A stretch of 64,000 nt of DNA from the NCBI RefSeq assembly GCF_036850765.1, contig NC_089498.1, positions 71,526,305 to 71,590,304 on the forward strand, read 5' to 3'. This DNA is from Saccopteryx bilineata. Lineage: Eukaryota; Chordata; Mammalia; Chiroptera; Emballonuridae. The notes below the pieces were generated by a model that was not told the origin of the DNA, did no database searches, and worked only from the letters and a program-made list of their open reading frames with translations. Numbering within the stretch: position 1 is the first letter of the stretch; every line of letters starts with the position of its first letter. The position numbers and the translations under genes were made by a program. This document shows positions 12,135 to 24,800 of the stretch, one piece after another.

Positions 12135-12429
12135 TGGAATTCTTGATAATAAGCCAGCAGAATGCTGCTGCTACTAATAGTTATTAATTGAGCATTTATC
12201 GCCAGGAGAAAGAATAGAGGCAATATTACAGAGTGATGGGATTCAGCCGATTCACACTTATTCAGCAGAACCAATTCCTAACTTTTTGTTGAGTTTGGTG
12301 AACTGGTTGTTAAAATGACTCTTGTAATCAGCATTCTCTCTAAGGTGGGTGCCTGGGCAGCTGCCCAATGTGGAAATCACAAATTTACATTCTTTACTCT
12401 TTTTTAACGTTCATCTGTGCAACAGCATA

Positions 12430-12432
12430 TTT

Positions 12433-12500
<68 letters not shown>

Positions 12501-12826
12501 AGCAAGAGAGACAGAGGCAGAGAGAGGGACAGTCAGGAAGGGAGAGAGATAAGAAGCATCAATTCTTCGATGTGGCACCTTAGTTGTTCATTGATTGCTT
12601 TCTCATATGTACCTTGACCGAAGGGGGGGGGCTTCCAGCAGAGCGAGTGACCTCTTGCTCAAGTCAGTGACCTTGGGCTTCATGCCAGCAACTTTTGGGC
12701 TTTAAGCCAGCAACCATGGGGTCATGTCTATAATCCCACGCTCAAGCCAGCAACCTTGGGGTTTAGAACCTGGGTCCTCTGCTTCCCAGTTTGACTTTCT
12801 ATCTTCTGCGCCACCACCTGGTCAGG
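12430..12826 (-). mobile_element. tRNA-derived SINE with expanded (TTTC)n tail
   Basis: The tail has become an approximately 70-bp TTTC microsatellite (12430-12500). The head ends ccaccacctggtcagg. An agcatatt duplication lies on both sides. Confidence 0.88.
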
Positions 12827-12924
12827 TACAGAAGCATATTCTTAGCGCCCAACATAGTAATGCTCATTCCGTTAATAGGTGAAAAAAACTGTAAGTGAGG
12901 ACCACAATCAAGAAGCAATATGGA

Positions 12925-13086
12925 GCCTGACTTCTTGTGGGCAGTGGATAAAGCATAGATCTGGAACACTGAGGTCACTGGTTTGAAACCCTGAGCTTCC
13001 CTGGTCAAGGCACATATGGGAGTTGATGCTTCCTGCTCCTCCCCCCTTCTCTCTCCTCTCTAAAATGAATAAAGTCTTAAGAAAAA
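12925..13086 (+). mobile_element. tRNA-derived SINE (cctgacctgtgg family)
   Basis: Flanked by agaagcaatatgga (12911-12924 and 13087-13100); body ggagttgatgcttcctgctc. Confidence 0.93.
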
Positions 13087-13164
13087 AGAAGCAATATGGA
13101 AATACCTTAAATAACAGGTTTATTGTTTTTTGTCAGGTATTAATATTTTTTTAATATTTTAAAA

Positions 13165-14318
13165 CTTTCTCTTTTTTTAACTTATTTTTATTAATTTTAA
13201 TGCAGTGACATTGATAAATCAGGGTACATATGTTCCGAGAAAACATCTCCAGATTATTTTGACCTTTGATTATGCTGCATACCCCTCACCCAAAGTCAAA
13301 TTGTCTTCTGTCACCTCTATCTGGTTTTCTTTGTGCCCCTACCCTCCCTTACCCCTCCCTCTCCTTCCTCGCCCCCTCCCCACCCCTCCACCCCATTCCC
13401 TGTTACCATCACATTCTTGTTCACATCTCTGAGTCTTATTTTTATGTCCCATCTATGCATGGGTTCATATATTTCTTAGTTTTTTCTGATTTACTTATTT
13501 CACTCCTTATAATGCTATCAAGGTTCATCCATGTTATTGTAAATGATCCGATGTCATCATTTCTTATGGTTGAGTAGTATTCCATAGTATATATGTACCA
13601 AAGCTTTTCTTTTTTTTGCATTTTTCCAAAGCTGGAAACAGGGAGGCAGACTCATGCATGCACCCGACTGGGATCCACCCAGCATGCCCACCAGGGGGTG
13701 ATGCTCTGCCCCTCTGGGGTGTCGCTCTGCTGCAACCAGAGCCATCCTAGCGCCTGAGGCAGAGGCCACAGAGCCATCCTCAGCGCCCGGGCCATCTTTG
13801 CTCCAATGGAGCCTTGGCTGCAGGAGGGGAAGAGAGAGACAGAGAGGAAAGAGAGGGGGAGGGGTAGAGATGCAGATGGGCACTTCTCCTGTGTGCCCTG
13901 GCCGGGAATCGAACCCAGGACTCCTGCACACCAGGCCGATGCTCTACCACTGAGCCAACCAGCCAGGGCCTGTACCAAAGCTTCTTAATCCACTCGTCCT
14001 CTGACGGACCCTTGGGCTGTTTCCAGACCTTCGCTATTGTGAACAATGCTGCCAAAAACATGGGGGTGCATTTCTCCTTTTGGAGCCTTTCTATGGTGTT
14101 CTTGGGGTATATTCCTAAAAGTGGGATGGCTGGGTCAAAAGGCAGTTCAATTTTCAATTTTTTGAGGAATCTCCATATGTTTTCCACAGAGGCTGCACCA
14201 GTCTGCATTCCCACCAGCAGTGCAGGAGGGTTCCCTTTTCTCCACATCCTCACCAGCACTTATTCTGTGTTGTTTTGTTGATGAGCGCCATTCTGACCGG
14301 TGTGAGGTGATATCCCAC
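13165..14318 (-). mobile_element. 5'-truncated LINE-1
   Basis: Antisense LINE-1 3' end: poly-T start, 3' UTR with a CT-rich tract (about 13335-13395), then the ORF2 C terminus (YYSAI region at 13570, and [19 protein letters not shown] near 14150). It stops abruptly at about 14318. It is interrupted by a SINE (13607-13970). Confidence 0.88.
13607..13970 (-). mobile_element. tRNA-derived SINE (gccctgg family, one-unit form) in LINE-1
   Basis: Flanked by tgtaccaaagctt (13594-13606 and 13971-13983), a duplication of LINE-1 ORF2 sequence. Confidence 0.95.
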
Positions 14319-14319
14319 T

Positions 14320-14823
14320 CTTTCTTATAACATAATCTAGTTTTGTGTACCTCTTTTATTATTCTTATTTAAGTATTAAATGCCTGAAATAATAAACTAC
14401 CTTTCAGTATATAATTTTTTTATACTTAAAACGATCATTAGGGCAGAGAACCAGTTGTTAAATTATTTGTATCCCACCTCTGATATTATGTATTAGTTAA
14501 GAGCTGAGCCCAGGTATTGAACTCATGAGTTTGAATCCTCAGTGTATCATTCACAAGCTTTGCAATTTTGAGTAAGTCACTTAACCTTTCTGGGCCTCAG
14601 TTTTCTCCTCTAAAATATGCAGATAGTAAGTGCTCCATCCAGGTTAGCTGCCTGTTGCTAACACCATTGTTATTGTTATTGATTTCATTAGCTGACCAAT
14701 GACTGGGAAGAGAGCAGGGTCTATCCCCACACACTGGTCCCTTTCTGGGTCTTTCTCTTATCAGGTGTGATGAGTGAGATAGCCAGGTGAGTGTAGCAGA
14801 TAACTTAGTGGCATGAGACGTTT
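14320..14823. other. Intergenic stretch with a MIR
   Basis: A MIR-like block runs about 14510-14680 (tttgaatcctcag, gagtaagtcacttaacctttc, ctgggcctcag). Nothing else recognized. Confidence 0.65.
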
Positions 14824-14839
14824 CCCATCTGTAACTTTA

Positions 14840-15021
14840 TTTTATTTTTTTAAATTTTATTTATTCATTTTAGAAAGGAGAGAGAGAGAGAGAGAGAAGG
14901 GGGGAGGAGCAGGAAGCATCAACTCGCATATGTGCCTTGACCAGGCAAGCCCAGGGTTTCGAACCGGCGACCTCAGCATTTCCAGGTCGACACTTTATCC
15001 ACTGCGCCACCACAGGTCAGG
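14840..15021 (-). mobile_element. tRNA-derived SINE (cctgacctgtgg family)
   Basis: Flanked by cccatctgtaacttta (14824-14839 and 15022-15037). About 750 bases upstream of the HKDC1 start codon. Confidence 0.95.
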
Positions 15022-15639
15022 CCCATCTGTAACTTTAATTTTTCTCTCCAGCAGCAGCTTCCCAGTGAGTACTACTGGTGACTTCTGTTCATTCTTTCTC
15101 TTGCATATTTTTTTCTGGGTCACTACCTATGAAATCAAGGTTTTCCGGCTTAACATTGTGAATAGATAAACCTTAATCGATTCTTTTCCACTACCACGGA
15201 CTATTAGCTAAGAGACCTGGTCTATCACAAATGGAGGAATGTGTTCCAACATTCTTAAAATCTCCCCACCAGGCAATGTTTGGTTTAATTAAGACAGCGC
15301 TGCAGAGGAGCAGGGGGTCATAGAGTTAGTTATACTGCAGGGCTGAGGAGACAAGAGCTGAAGAGAAAAGCCAGAAAGTGGACATTTGCAGAACACTCAG
15401 CTGGTTGAAAGTTGGTATTGTTTAACATCCAACTTCTCAGAAGATTTTCCTTGGCTGAGTGGGCTTGGTGGAGCGCTAGCTTGTGAGTGTTGCTTAGCAA
15501 CGAGACTTTGTGTCACCAGTCTCAGTCCTGCTACCCATCCCCGGCCTTCCCTCCACCAGCCCTCAGCTGCCAACCGGAGCCTCCTATTAGACAATCAAGT
15601 GTGCTGGAGGGAGGGACCAGAGAGGGGTTGAAGTTTAAT

Positions 15640-15770
15640 CATTGAACTAAGCAGCCTGGAAGTATTTAATCTGTAGCACCTAGTTCCCTGGAGGCCTCCG
15701 CTCCTGAGCTAGGGTGGGACTAGACACCGCACAGAAATCTCTGTCTCGGGAGAAACCAAACTTGGGGAAA
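15640..15770 (+). promoter_or_regulatory. HKDC1: Probable HKDC1 promoter edge and 5' UTR
   Basis: The 130 bases upstream of the start codon carry a TATA-like tatttaat at 15663-15670. If used, it would place transcription start near 15695 and leave a 5' UTR of about 75 bases. There is no CpG island. No transcript evidence is available, so the start site is an inference. Confidence 0.3.
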
Positions 15771-15833
15771 ATGTTCGCTGTACACTTGATGGCATTTTAC
15801 TTCACCAAGCTGAAGGAGGATCAGATCAAGAAG
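15771..15833 (+). CDS. HKDC1: HKDC1 exon 1 (residues 1-21)
   Basis: 63 coding bases from ATG, ending in AAG before donor gtaagg, phase 0. It encodes the amphipathic/hydrophobic N-terminal helix that begins [11 protein letters not shown] and ends EDQIKK, the mitochondrial-binding segment shared with HK1 and HK2. The size equals coding exon 1 of the hexokinase family. No in-frame upstream ATG gives a better start. Confidence 0.96.
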
Positions 15834-18800
15834 GTAAGGACTCAGGAGGCTGAGATGTCTTCACTGACAAATCTGAGGCCCTGCCTACATTCACAAGGAT
15901 TTAAGAGAGTTTATGAGAAAATGTAGCGAGCCCCGGCCAGATGGCTTAGCTGGTTAGACTGAGCTTTGCCCCGATATGCAAAGATTGTGGGTTTGATCCC
16001 CCGTCAGGGCACATAAAGAAATAGATGGTTTCTGTCTTTCTCTCAATAAATTTAAAAAAAAAAAAAACTTTTTTAAAGAAAAGAAAACATACAGGGAGCT
16101 CTGGATCAGTAAATACTCAAAGAAGGGAAGAGGAAGTAAGTCTCCCACAGGCTGGACATTGCATACTGTCCTGAGACCTTGAATTTCACTCAGAACTTCC
16201 TGGCAGATATCACATGGGAAGGGGATAAGGACAAAGTCTTTAGAAAGCGGTTCAATTGTTTGAGGTAAGGGATGTTTGGGGGGAAGGGTAAAAGGAGAGG
16301 CGAGTCATTTCAGAAGAAATGTTGAGAACTTACAAAGCAATTTGCATGATTTTTCATGTGCTTGGAAGAATGTGAATATGGCACCAAAGGGATGTGAGTC
16401 TTAATAATGTACAATAATCTAAGTTCTTATTATTTGCTTGTGCTGTTTGCCAGTGGTATTCTATTAATGGTGTGCATTATTTTGCCACTCTGTCCAAGAA
16501 ACTTTCCTACAAAATTCATTCCGAAGTAGGGTGGTTAAAAGTTGCCAAGGCTCAGCCAGGAGCCATCAGCATTCTCCTAGCAGCCTGGAGTGAACCCAGC
16601 CTGCCACTGCAGCCCTTCTAGCCACACCACCTCCAGGAAGTCCTCCCAGCAGGTGGACTTATCCAAGGTCACCCAGGTACTTAAGGTGGTGCTGGTATGC
16701 TGAAGACCCCTACTCCTGCATTCTTTCCATTGTACCATGATGCCTCTGGGCTTCTCAAAATCAGAGTGTTGGGTCAGAGGGTTATAGAAAATCTGAAAAT
16801 ATAAATCCATCAGATCAAACCTGCCTTAATTTCCATTGGTTGGTTAGATTCAGAGCCCTTTACTGGCCTCTTAAGGAGGTGGGAAGGTGCAGTGCTTGCT
16901 TAGTGAAGATGAAACCTGCAGAGTCTCTCCAGCCCCCGGGGGGGGGAGTCCTTGGAACTGTGACACCTGTGGTTCTGCAGATTGGTTTCTGCTCCTGGGC
17001 CTCTTTCTGGTGTAACCTTTTGTTACCCCTAGAATCAGGCAGATAGATACCTTGGTTCTTTAGCGTCGGTACAGGATCAGGAGTCCCCTTTGACTGGAAA
17101 TGCCGCCTCCCCTGACCTCTTCCAAGTTCTTCTGGCTGAAGGGTCAGCCTTTGCCCAGGCCTGAAGTGGCCCGTTCCTCTCCCTGTGGGAGGCACAGAAG
17201 CTTGTCAGTGAGCTGAGAAGGGATAGCCAGGAGCACCTTGTAGCCACCTTAAACAAGTAACCCAACAAGTACCTGGAGTGGTAAGGGAGGCTGCTTTATG
17301 GGTTGCTGGGATGAGTCACAGGTTCCGGGAACACTGGCTTCTTCACTCCTCCAGGTGGTGAAACACTCCTGGCCCAGAGGCACAGGCCCCTTCTCCCTCC
17401 TCAGAGCCCGTGCTTGCCGTCTCCAGGCTACCAGGATCCTGAGCCACCATTGCCTGCTAAGGGTGCTATGCAAACCCTAGAATGATTTTTAAAAAACTCC
17501 CTATGCCAACATTAAAACAAAAACAAAATAAAACTTGAAGGAAAGAAAGATGAAAGGAAGGAAGAGAGGGAGAGAAGAAACTACTCTGACGGCTTCAATA
17601 TATTGACATTATTTGACCTATTGATAACATTGGGCTGGGCCTGGTCACTGACCTGTAGAATGTTCCCTCATAAGGGAAGGACTGGCTAGGCTTTCAAAGT
17701 GTCCTTTTTACAGTTTAGAAAGTTAACGTTAGGAAAAGTGGCAATGCTGTCTTTAATCCCACCCTCACCGTCCTATCTGCGGCGTGCAAGGCCTCATGGA
17801 CCTTTCACAGTGTGTGTTTCTGCAGTGACGTTGCACACACGGTGCTGAACTTTGGTCTGTGCCTGTGGTTATGTTATAGCCACTTGTGAACATTTCTTTA
17901 CCTCTTTATAATTATTTTGATACTTTCCTAATAGTCAATCAAATTGGATATGCCATAACTTCACTTTTTCCTTTTGTTGGACAGGCTACTTTCAAGACCA
18001 TTGTTTTAACAGTTAAAAATTGCCATAATAAACTTGGTACGTAGTTAATGTTCTCCACCTCTGGGATAATTTCCTCAGGATGGAGTCCCAGAAGTGATAT
18101 CACTGGGTCAAAGGGTTGAACCTTTTTATGACCCTTCATTCATAATACAGGACCTTTGATCTACGTGATCACTAAAGTCCCTTGCAGCTCCCACAGCTGT
18201 AATTCTGGAAGTGCTGAGTGTACGTTTTAAAATTTGCTCTTCACATGTTAAACATGCAGCTTGCTGGCTCTTTTGTTTAGAAGAAGACATGCGTACGATT
18301 TGTGAGTCGCTCCAAAAGGAGGCTTGTTATCTGCAACTGAAGTGCCCTCCTTAGTACCTGCAACACGTGTGCCTGGTTACACTGGCCCAGAATCACCTTT
18401 CTGAGTCTAAAATATATGGATTTCCCCCCATTCTATGTTTCATTCTTCCCTTCTAGCTACTGTACCGGCTGCTGTGGAAGAGACAGAGAATAAATAAGAA
18501 ACTGTTCCTAAGTTGACATTCTTTTTGTCCTGACTTTAACTTATTGGAACAGCAGGAGTAACCCAAAGTCCTGAATGACTGTTAAACTGCCACCCGCAAA
18601 TGACCCTAACAGGCCCTGAAAACCATGACTTACCCAGAAGGGAGCCCAGAGAGGTTCTCTGGGGCCAGGTGGAAGGCCCTCTGGGAGGGACTTGGGGGAT
18701 AAAGGGACAAGCTTAGTTTCCATGCAGCACGTCTCACCCTTCCCGAGCCCCAGTTACTTGGGTCACGTCCCTTGCGTTGGTTTTCTCTGTGTGCGTGGCA

Positions 18801-21800
18801 CTGCCAACCAATTAGGCATAAACAGACTCAGGGTGAATGGAAGTGCTTAATGAAGCATGCACTGGTTCCGTCCTACCATCTTCTCAAACATGCTGAAAGC
18901 CCAATTGTCCTGTTTTGTTAATGGCTCTTTGATGGTTTTCTGGCCTCTCTTTGGCCCTAAGTCCCTGGAGCTATTTCACTGGTTTGGGTCTCTGTATTGG
19001 CCCCAACTGAGCTGGAATGCCTGCCCTCTGGGGTTGGCTGATGGTGGGGCATCTATCCTATGATGAAGGTCACATGAGCCCTGCATTGTGATATAATTTG
19101 TAGACTGCAGTGCGTGTTCTCAGCTTTGGATAAAAGCGTGGGACAGCAATTCCTCCAGGAACGTGCTGGGGTCCAGTCTTGTGATGTGGAGGGACAGAGA
19201 GGCCACTCAGTATACAGAGTAAGGGTGGCAAATACAAAGTGCTTATGACACTGTCCCTCTTCCTGCCCCGCTCAATAAGCCATCCCAGTGAACCCTGGGA
19301 ATCCAGGCTGCCTCCACCAAATGATTAGCATGAGGGGGAGGGTGCTGCTCTGCCATCTTTTTTTTTTTTTTTTTCAGAGACAGAGAGAGGGATAGATAGG
19401 GACAGACAGACAGGAACGGAGAGAGATGAGAAGCATCAATCAACAGTTTTTTGTTGTGACACCTTAGTTGTTCATTGATTGCTTTCTCATATATGCCTTG
19501 ACCATGGGCCTTCAGCAGACCGAGTAACCCCTTGCTCAAGCCAGCGACCTTGGGTTCAAGCTGATGAGCTTTGCTCAAACCAGATGAGCCTGCGCTCAAG
19601 CTGGCGACCTCAGGGTCTCGAACCTGGGTCCTTTGTGGGACCCTGAGCTTCATTGTGGGAGTGGGAATTTTCAGCTTGACTGGAGGGCAAGTGTCCCCAG
19701 CAACTAAAGCTGGTCACCCGGTGTCTTTGCAGGTGGACAGGTTCCTGTATCACATGCGGCTCTCCGATGAGACCCTTGTGGAGATCATGACGCGGTTTCA
19801 GGCGGAAATGCAGAGGGGCCTGGGGAAGGACACCAACCCCACAGCCTCAGTGAAGATGCTGCCCACCTTCGTCAGGGCCATTCCAGATGGCTCCGGTGAG
19901 TGGGGCTGGGCTCTTCCAGAGACTCTACCCCCCGGCTCCTCCTTGGCTGAGGGGTACCTGAAGTTTGCTCCTGTACATTGGCTGACCTCTCCAACCCTCT
20001 CTTTGCATCACCCACCTCTGACTCTCTAAACTTTAGTCATACTCAATACCAAAAGTTTTGAACCAAAATTCCAATGCACCTTGCTTTTTCTCTGCCCACC
20101 TTGGCCCCATACATTCTGTTCCCTCTCCTGCTGTAACATCTCAACACTCTTGCCCTAGTCAGGCCCAAGTTATCTTTTTTCTTTTTCTTTTTTTTAAAGA
20201 GACAGAGAGAGAGTCAAAGAGAGGGATAGATAGGGACAGACAGACAGGAACGAAGAGAGATGAGAAGCATCAATCATCAGTTTTTTGTTGTGACACCTTA
20301 GTTGTTCATTGATTGCTTTCTCATATGTGCCTTGACCACGGGCCTTCAGCAGACCGAGGAACCCCTTGTCGAGCCAGCGACCTTGGGCTCAAGCTGGTGA
20401 GCTTTGCTCAAACCAGATAAGCCTGTGCTCAAGCTGGCGACCTCGTGGTCTCGAACCTGGATCCTCCACATCCCAGTCTGATGCTCTATCCACTGTGCCA
20501 CCGCCTGGTCAGGCCCAAATTACCTTTTGCTCTCAGTGTAGAGATCACTGCCTCCATCTGGGAAGCATCCCCATGCTGGGTTAGATGCTTGTCAGAGCAC
20601 TTGCCACCCGCTGTGTGTGAGTCTCCCCGCATTCTGAGTGCCCAGCATAGCGCCTGATGTATACTAGGCCCTGAAATATTTGTTGAATGCATAATACATG
20701 GCATTTCATGCCTAGGTATCTAGAGTCTAGGCTAGTAGTAAATAGCAGAAGGTAGCATGATATAGTAGAAAGAATATTAAATGATAATATTTAAGAAACC
20801 TGGGTTCTAGGCACAATTCTGTCACTTCTCAGTGGCAAAATATATAGTTTTAGTTTCTCTATCTGTAAAATGGGAGAGTTGGCCTGTGTTATTACTTTTC
20901 TAAGTCCACTGTGATAAATCACTTCATACGTAGCAGCTGGAACCAACACAAATGTATTCTTTTACAGCTGTGGAGTCAGAGGGTGAGTGGGTCTCACTGG
21001 GCCATAGTGAAGGTGTGGGCGGGGCTGCCCCTCCTCCTGTGGGGAGGAGCCTGGCTCCTTGCCTTCTACAGCTTCTAGAGGCTGTTTGTATTCCTTGGCT
21101 CAAGCCTCTTTCCATCTCCAAGTCAGCAGTGAAGCATCTTCAAATATCTCTCTGTTGTCATAAATGTCACTATGTCATCATTTCTTATGGCTGAGTAGTA
21201 TTTCTTTGTGTATATGTACCACATCTTCTTTATCCAGTCATCTATTGAAGGACACCTTGGTTGTTTCCATGTCTAGGCCACCGTGAATAATGCTGTGACG
21301 AATATGGGGGTACATTGTCTTTGTGTACCAATGTTTATGAGTTTTGGGGGTAGATATCACCCTATTAAATTTAATTTCTAAAATATATATATCTGACTCT
21401 CACCTTTCTGCCTCTTCCACATTTAACGAAACTGATTTACCTTATGCCTGTTCAGATAATCCACAGTAATCTTCCAACCTCGAGTTCAACCAATGAGCAA
21501 GTTTGATTCCATCTGCAACCTTAATTCTCTCTTACCATGCTAACATATTCACAGGATCTGGGGATTAGGATGTGGGCATCTCTAGGGGACCATTATTTTG
21601 CTTACCACAATTGAGTCTCTAGAAGGAATCTTTTTTTTTTTTTTTTTTTTTTTTTTATTTTTCTGAAGCTGGAAATGGGGAGAGACAGTCAGACAGACTC
21701 CCGCATGCGCCCGACCGGGATCCACCCGACACGCCCACCAGGGGCGACGCTCTGCCCACCAGGGGGCGATGCTCTGCCCCTCCGGGGCGTCGCTCTGCTG

Positions 21801-24800
21801 CGACCAGAGCCACTCTAGCGCCTGGGGCAGAGGCCAAGGAGCCATCCCCAGCGCCCGGGCCATCTTTGCTCCAATGGAGCCTCTGCTGCAGGAGGGGAAG
21901 AGAGAGATACAGAGAGGAAGGAGAGGGGTGGGGTGGAGAAGCAAATGGGCGCTTCTCCTATGTGCCCTGGCCGGGAATCGAACCCGGATCCCCCGCACGC
22001 CAGGCTGATGCTGTACCGCTGAGCCAACCGGCCAGGGCTCTAGAAGGAATCTTTAAGGTTCCATTCTACCTCTCCATTCTCAGCCTCTGGAAAAGGCTGT
22101 GGGAGGGAAAGAAGCTGATGTCTCTCAGGCACCGCCTGTGGTCACGAGGTGCCAGGGACTCACTGTCCCACACATCCCCATGAGAATCCCATGGTGTTAT
22201 CCACAGGTCAGATGAGAGTACCAAGACCAAGAGGTTTCTCCAATGTCAGGGGCCCAGTGCTTCCACCAAGCTCCAGCATGGGTTTGGGGGCTCTTAGAGG
22301 AGCGGGGATTAAAGTTAGGGAAGCTTTCAGGGGTCTTTGATTGGATTAGTCTAGGCTGGGCCCCTTTGAGACAATATGTGGGTCAAAGCAGTTCAGCTTT
22401 GCCTGGTAGTTTGAGAGGCCCCTGGACCTATGATGAGCCCCGTGTCCTTGCTGGTTGGGGGAGGTGGTGCACAGGCTGTGGCAGTGTACTGCCCTGCAGG
22501 CACGTGAGCTCTGGAGAGAGGCAGTCCTTTGGAACTTTACCTGGCTCCTGATACTGCTCTGAGAGTGCTGAGGGGACTGTGGCCACCCGGCCTTTCGGAG
22601 GAAGCACCTGAATCATGGGGTGCATGCGTAGGGAGGCGCCCGGGGCAAAGTCCTCCCGGCTTCCTGTGCGGTGGCTCCTCCTGCAGAGGGGTGTCCCCAC
22701 AAGCATCAGAAAGTGGCCTTGGATGATCTGGAGGCTGCTGGGCTGGATGTGTGCCCTCCTGGCCCTGGCTGCTTCTGGAAGGTTTGACCAAGGTTTAGAA
22801 ACTCACTTCTCAGGCGGGGAGACACTCCCTGCTTTCTCCACTGTCTCCTCAGCCTCTCACCACACAATGAATCTTACCAGTGGTCCTGTTGCAAGGCGCA
22901 GAGGCCTTGGTAAGTCCCAGGACCACTGTGGTCCTGACATCATCAGTAAAACGGCTATGGACAGTTTGTCCTACCAATTCCAGGGTTATTAGAATCAGAT
23001 GAGGTTATGTGACAGGAGTATTTAAAATCTCCAAAATGTTGTCCCAGGTCCGCAGTGGCTCTTGTGAGCTGGTGGTGTAATTTCATGAATATTAGCCAAC
23101 AACTAGAACTGCTAATCCCTTGGGGCCTCCAGTTCAGCAATGTGTACAGTTTCCAGAGAAATCCTCCTGAGTCCGCCCACTCTGTAGTTCCGGCTCCTTT
23201 CATCCAAACCTGCCTGAGAGGAGGTGGCCTGTCTGAGCCTTCGCTACCTCTGTGTTTCAGTCAGTGTGCTGTGACGAACTGTTCTTACAGTGTGCCTTAA
23301 GAGTGATGTGATCAGTTGTGCCTTCTCCTTTACCAGTCATGAGGGAAGTGCCCATCTCTGAGTGTGAGGGTGACTGCCATTCTGCAGGCCTGAGCCCAGC
23401 TGCCTCTCTTCTTGGTCTCTTCCTCCAGGCAGACCCCTAGGCCTCCTGGAGGGTGAGCCTTGAGTGGTGAGTCCAGGGAGTCCCGAGGTATTTGGCTGAT
23501 GGGCCCAGGGGTCTGCACTAGCACAGGGGTCCCTTACGTGTCTGAGCATAAGACTCACCTGGGGGGGATTCCTAAACATGCTTTCCTAGACTTGTGCCCC
23601 TGGGATCTGAATCTGCAGGCATCTACACATTCAGTCCGAGTGCGCCTTTGGGAGAAGCTGCACGGGGTGGGGAAGGAGCAGGGCCACAAGCCTTGACAGT
23701 GGCTTAGCGGGAGTGAACCCCGGTGTGCACTGTACCCTGAAAGGTCACAGGAGCTCATCCAGAGCAGGTGGGTTGTCAAGGAAATCTCACTCCCTTGGGA
23801 AGTCATTTTAAAAAATATTATTAATTTATTTTTAAATTGAGATATTATTGAATATAACATGTTTGTTTCAGGTATACAATATAATTACTCGATGTTTGTA
23901 TAAATTGCAAATAATCACCACAGTAAGTCGGGTTTATATCCATCACCACACATAGTTGCAAAATCTTTTTTCTTGTGATGAGAACTTTTAAGATCTACTC
24001 TCTTAGCAATTTTTAAGTATGCAATATAGTATCATTAGCTATAGTCACCATGCTGTGTATTACATCCTAATTATGGGAGGTCAGAATAATCTGAATAATG
24101 ACTGTAAAGACCCTGGGAGGTCAGAATAATCTGAATAATGACTGTAAAGACCCTGGGAGGTCAGAATAATCTGAATAATGACTGTAAAGACCCTGACGGC
24201 CCCCCTTCTGGGCAGGTCCTCCCTCCCTCGGGGTCTAATCGGTCTGTTCTCCGGGTTCAGAGTCACAGAAGGACCGCACCACGTGGTTTCCAGGCAATAG
24301 TGGACAAGGTGATTGCATAGTGATGATGCTGACCAGGGAATGAATGAGTCCATGCCAGCCCTGTTCCAGGCCTCACGTGATCATTTCTAATCTGGATTGC
24401 TGCGCAAAAACCTCTTTTATTTGAAATCCTTCAGTCTATCCTGGTTGGTGCCAGAGGCGTTTTCCCAAAATCTCAGTCTTGGCACTCCCTTGCTTAAAAT
24501 CTTTCTGTGGCTCACCCTCACCTTCTGGATAAAGCCCAGGTTCCTTGGGAGTAGGGTGGCTTTTCTAAATCCTGCCAGCCTTATTTCTGTCGCGCCTCCC
24601 TCCTTCCTTAAAAGCACAGTCCTGCCCCCCTCCCCAGTGTGAGCTCATTTCTTCACTCAGTTTCCGCTCCCTGGGACCGTGGCCGTCCCATCTGGCTGCC
24701 CTCTCATCCTTCAGCGCTCAGCTCTGAATTGCCTTCCCTGGACTGTTGCCTTCTGCTCTGATGTAGACGCCTCTTTCTGTGCTTCCCGTGATCAGAGCAT

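Larger units (their letters stand above)
15834..19732 (+). other. HKDC1: HKDC1 intron 1
   Basis: 3.9 kb. It holds a tRNA-type SINE (15930-16078), a purine-rich simple stretch (about 17520-17580), an old LINE fragment (17870-18140, with a degraded 'gtgatatcactgggtcaaag' motif) and a truncated SINE (19358-19632). The rest shows no recognizable feature. Confidence 0.85.

Noticed and set aside
13780..14259. 159-codon minus-strand frame
   Set aside because: LINE-1 ORF2 C terminus fused by chance to the SINE inserted within it.
1..15639. Exons of SUPV3L1, the usual upstream neighbour
   Set aside because: No recognizable SUPV3L1 coding segment was seen on either strand; the gene probably ends left of the window.
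24075..24194. CRISPR-like array
   Set aside because: Direct tandem repeats without spacers in mammalian intron DNA.
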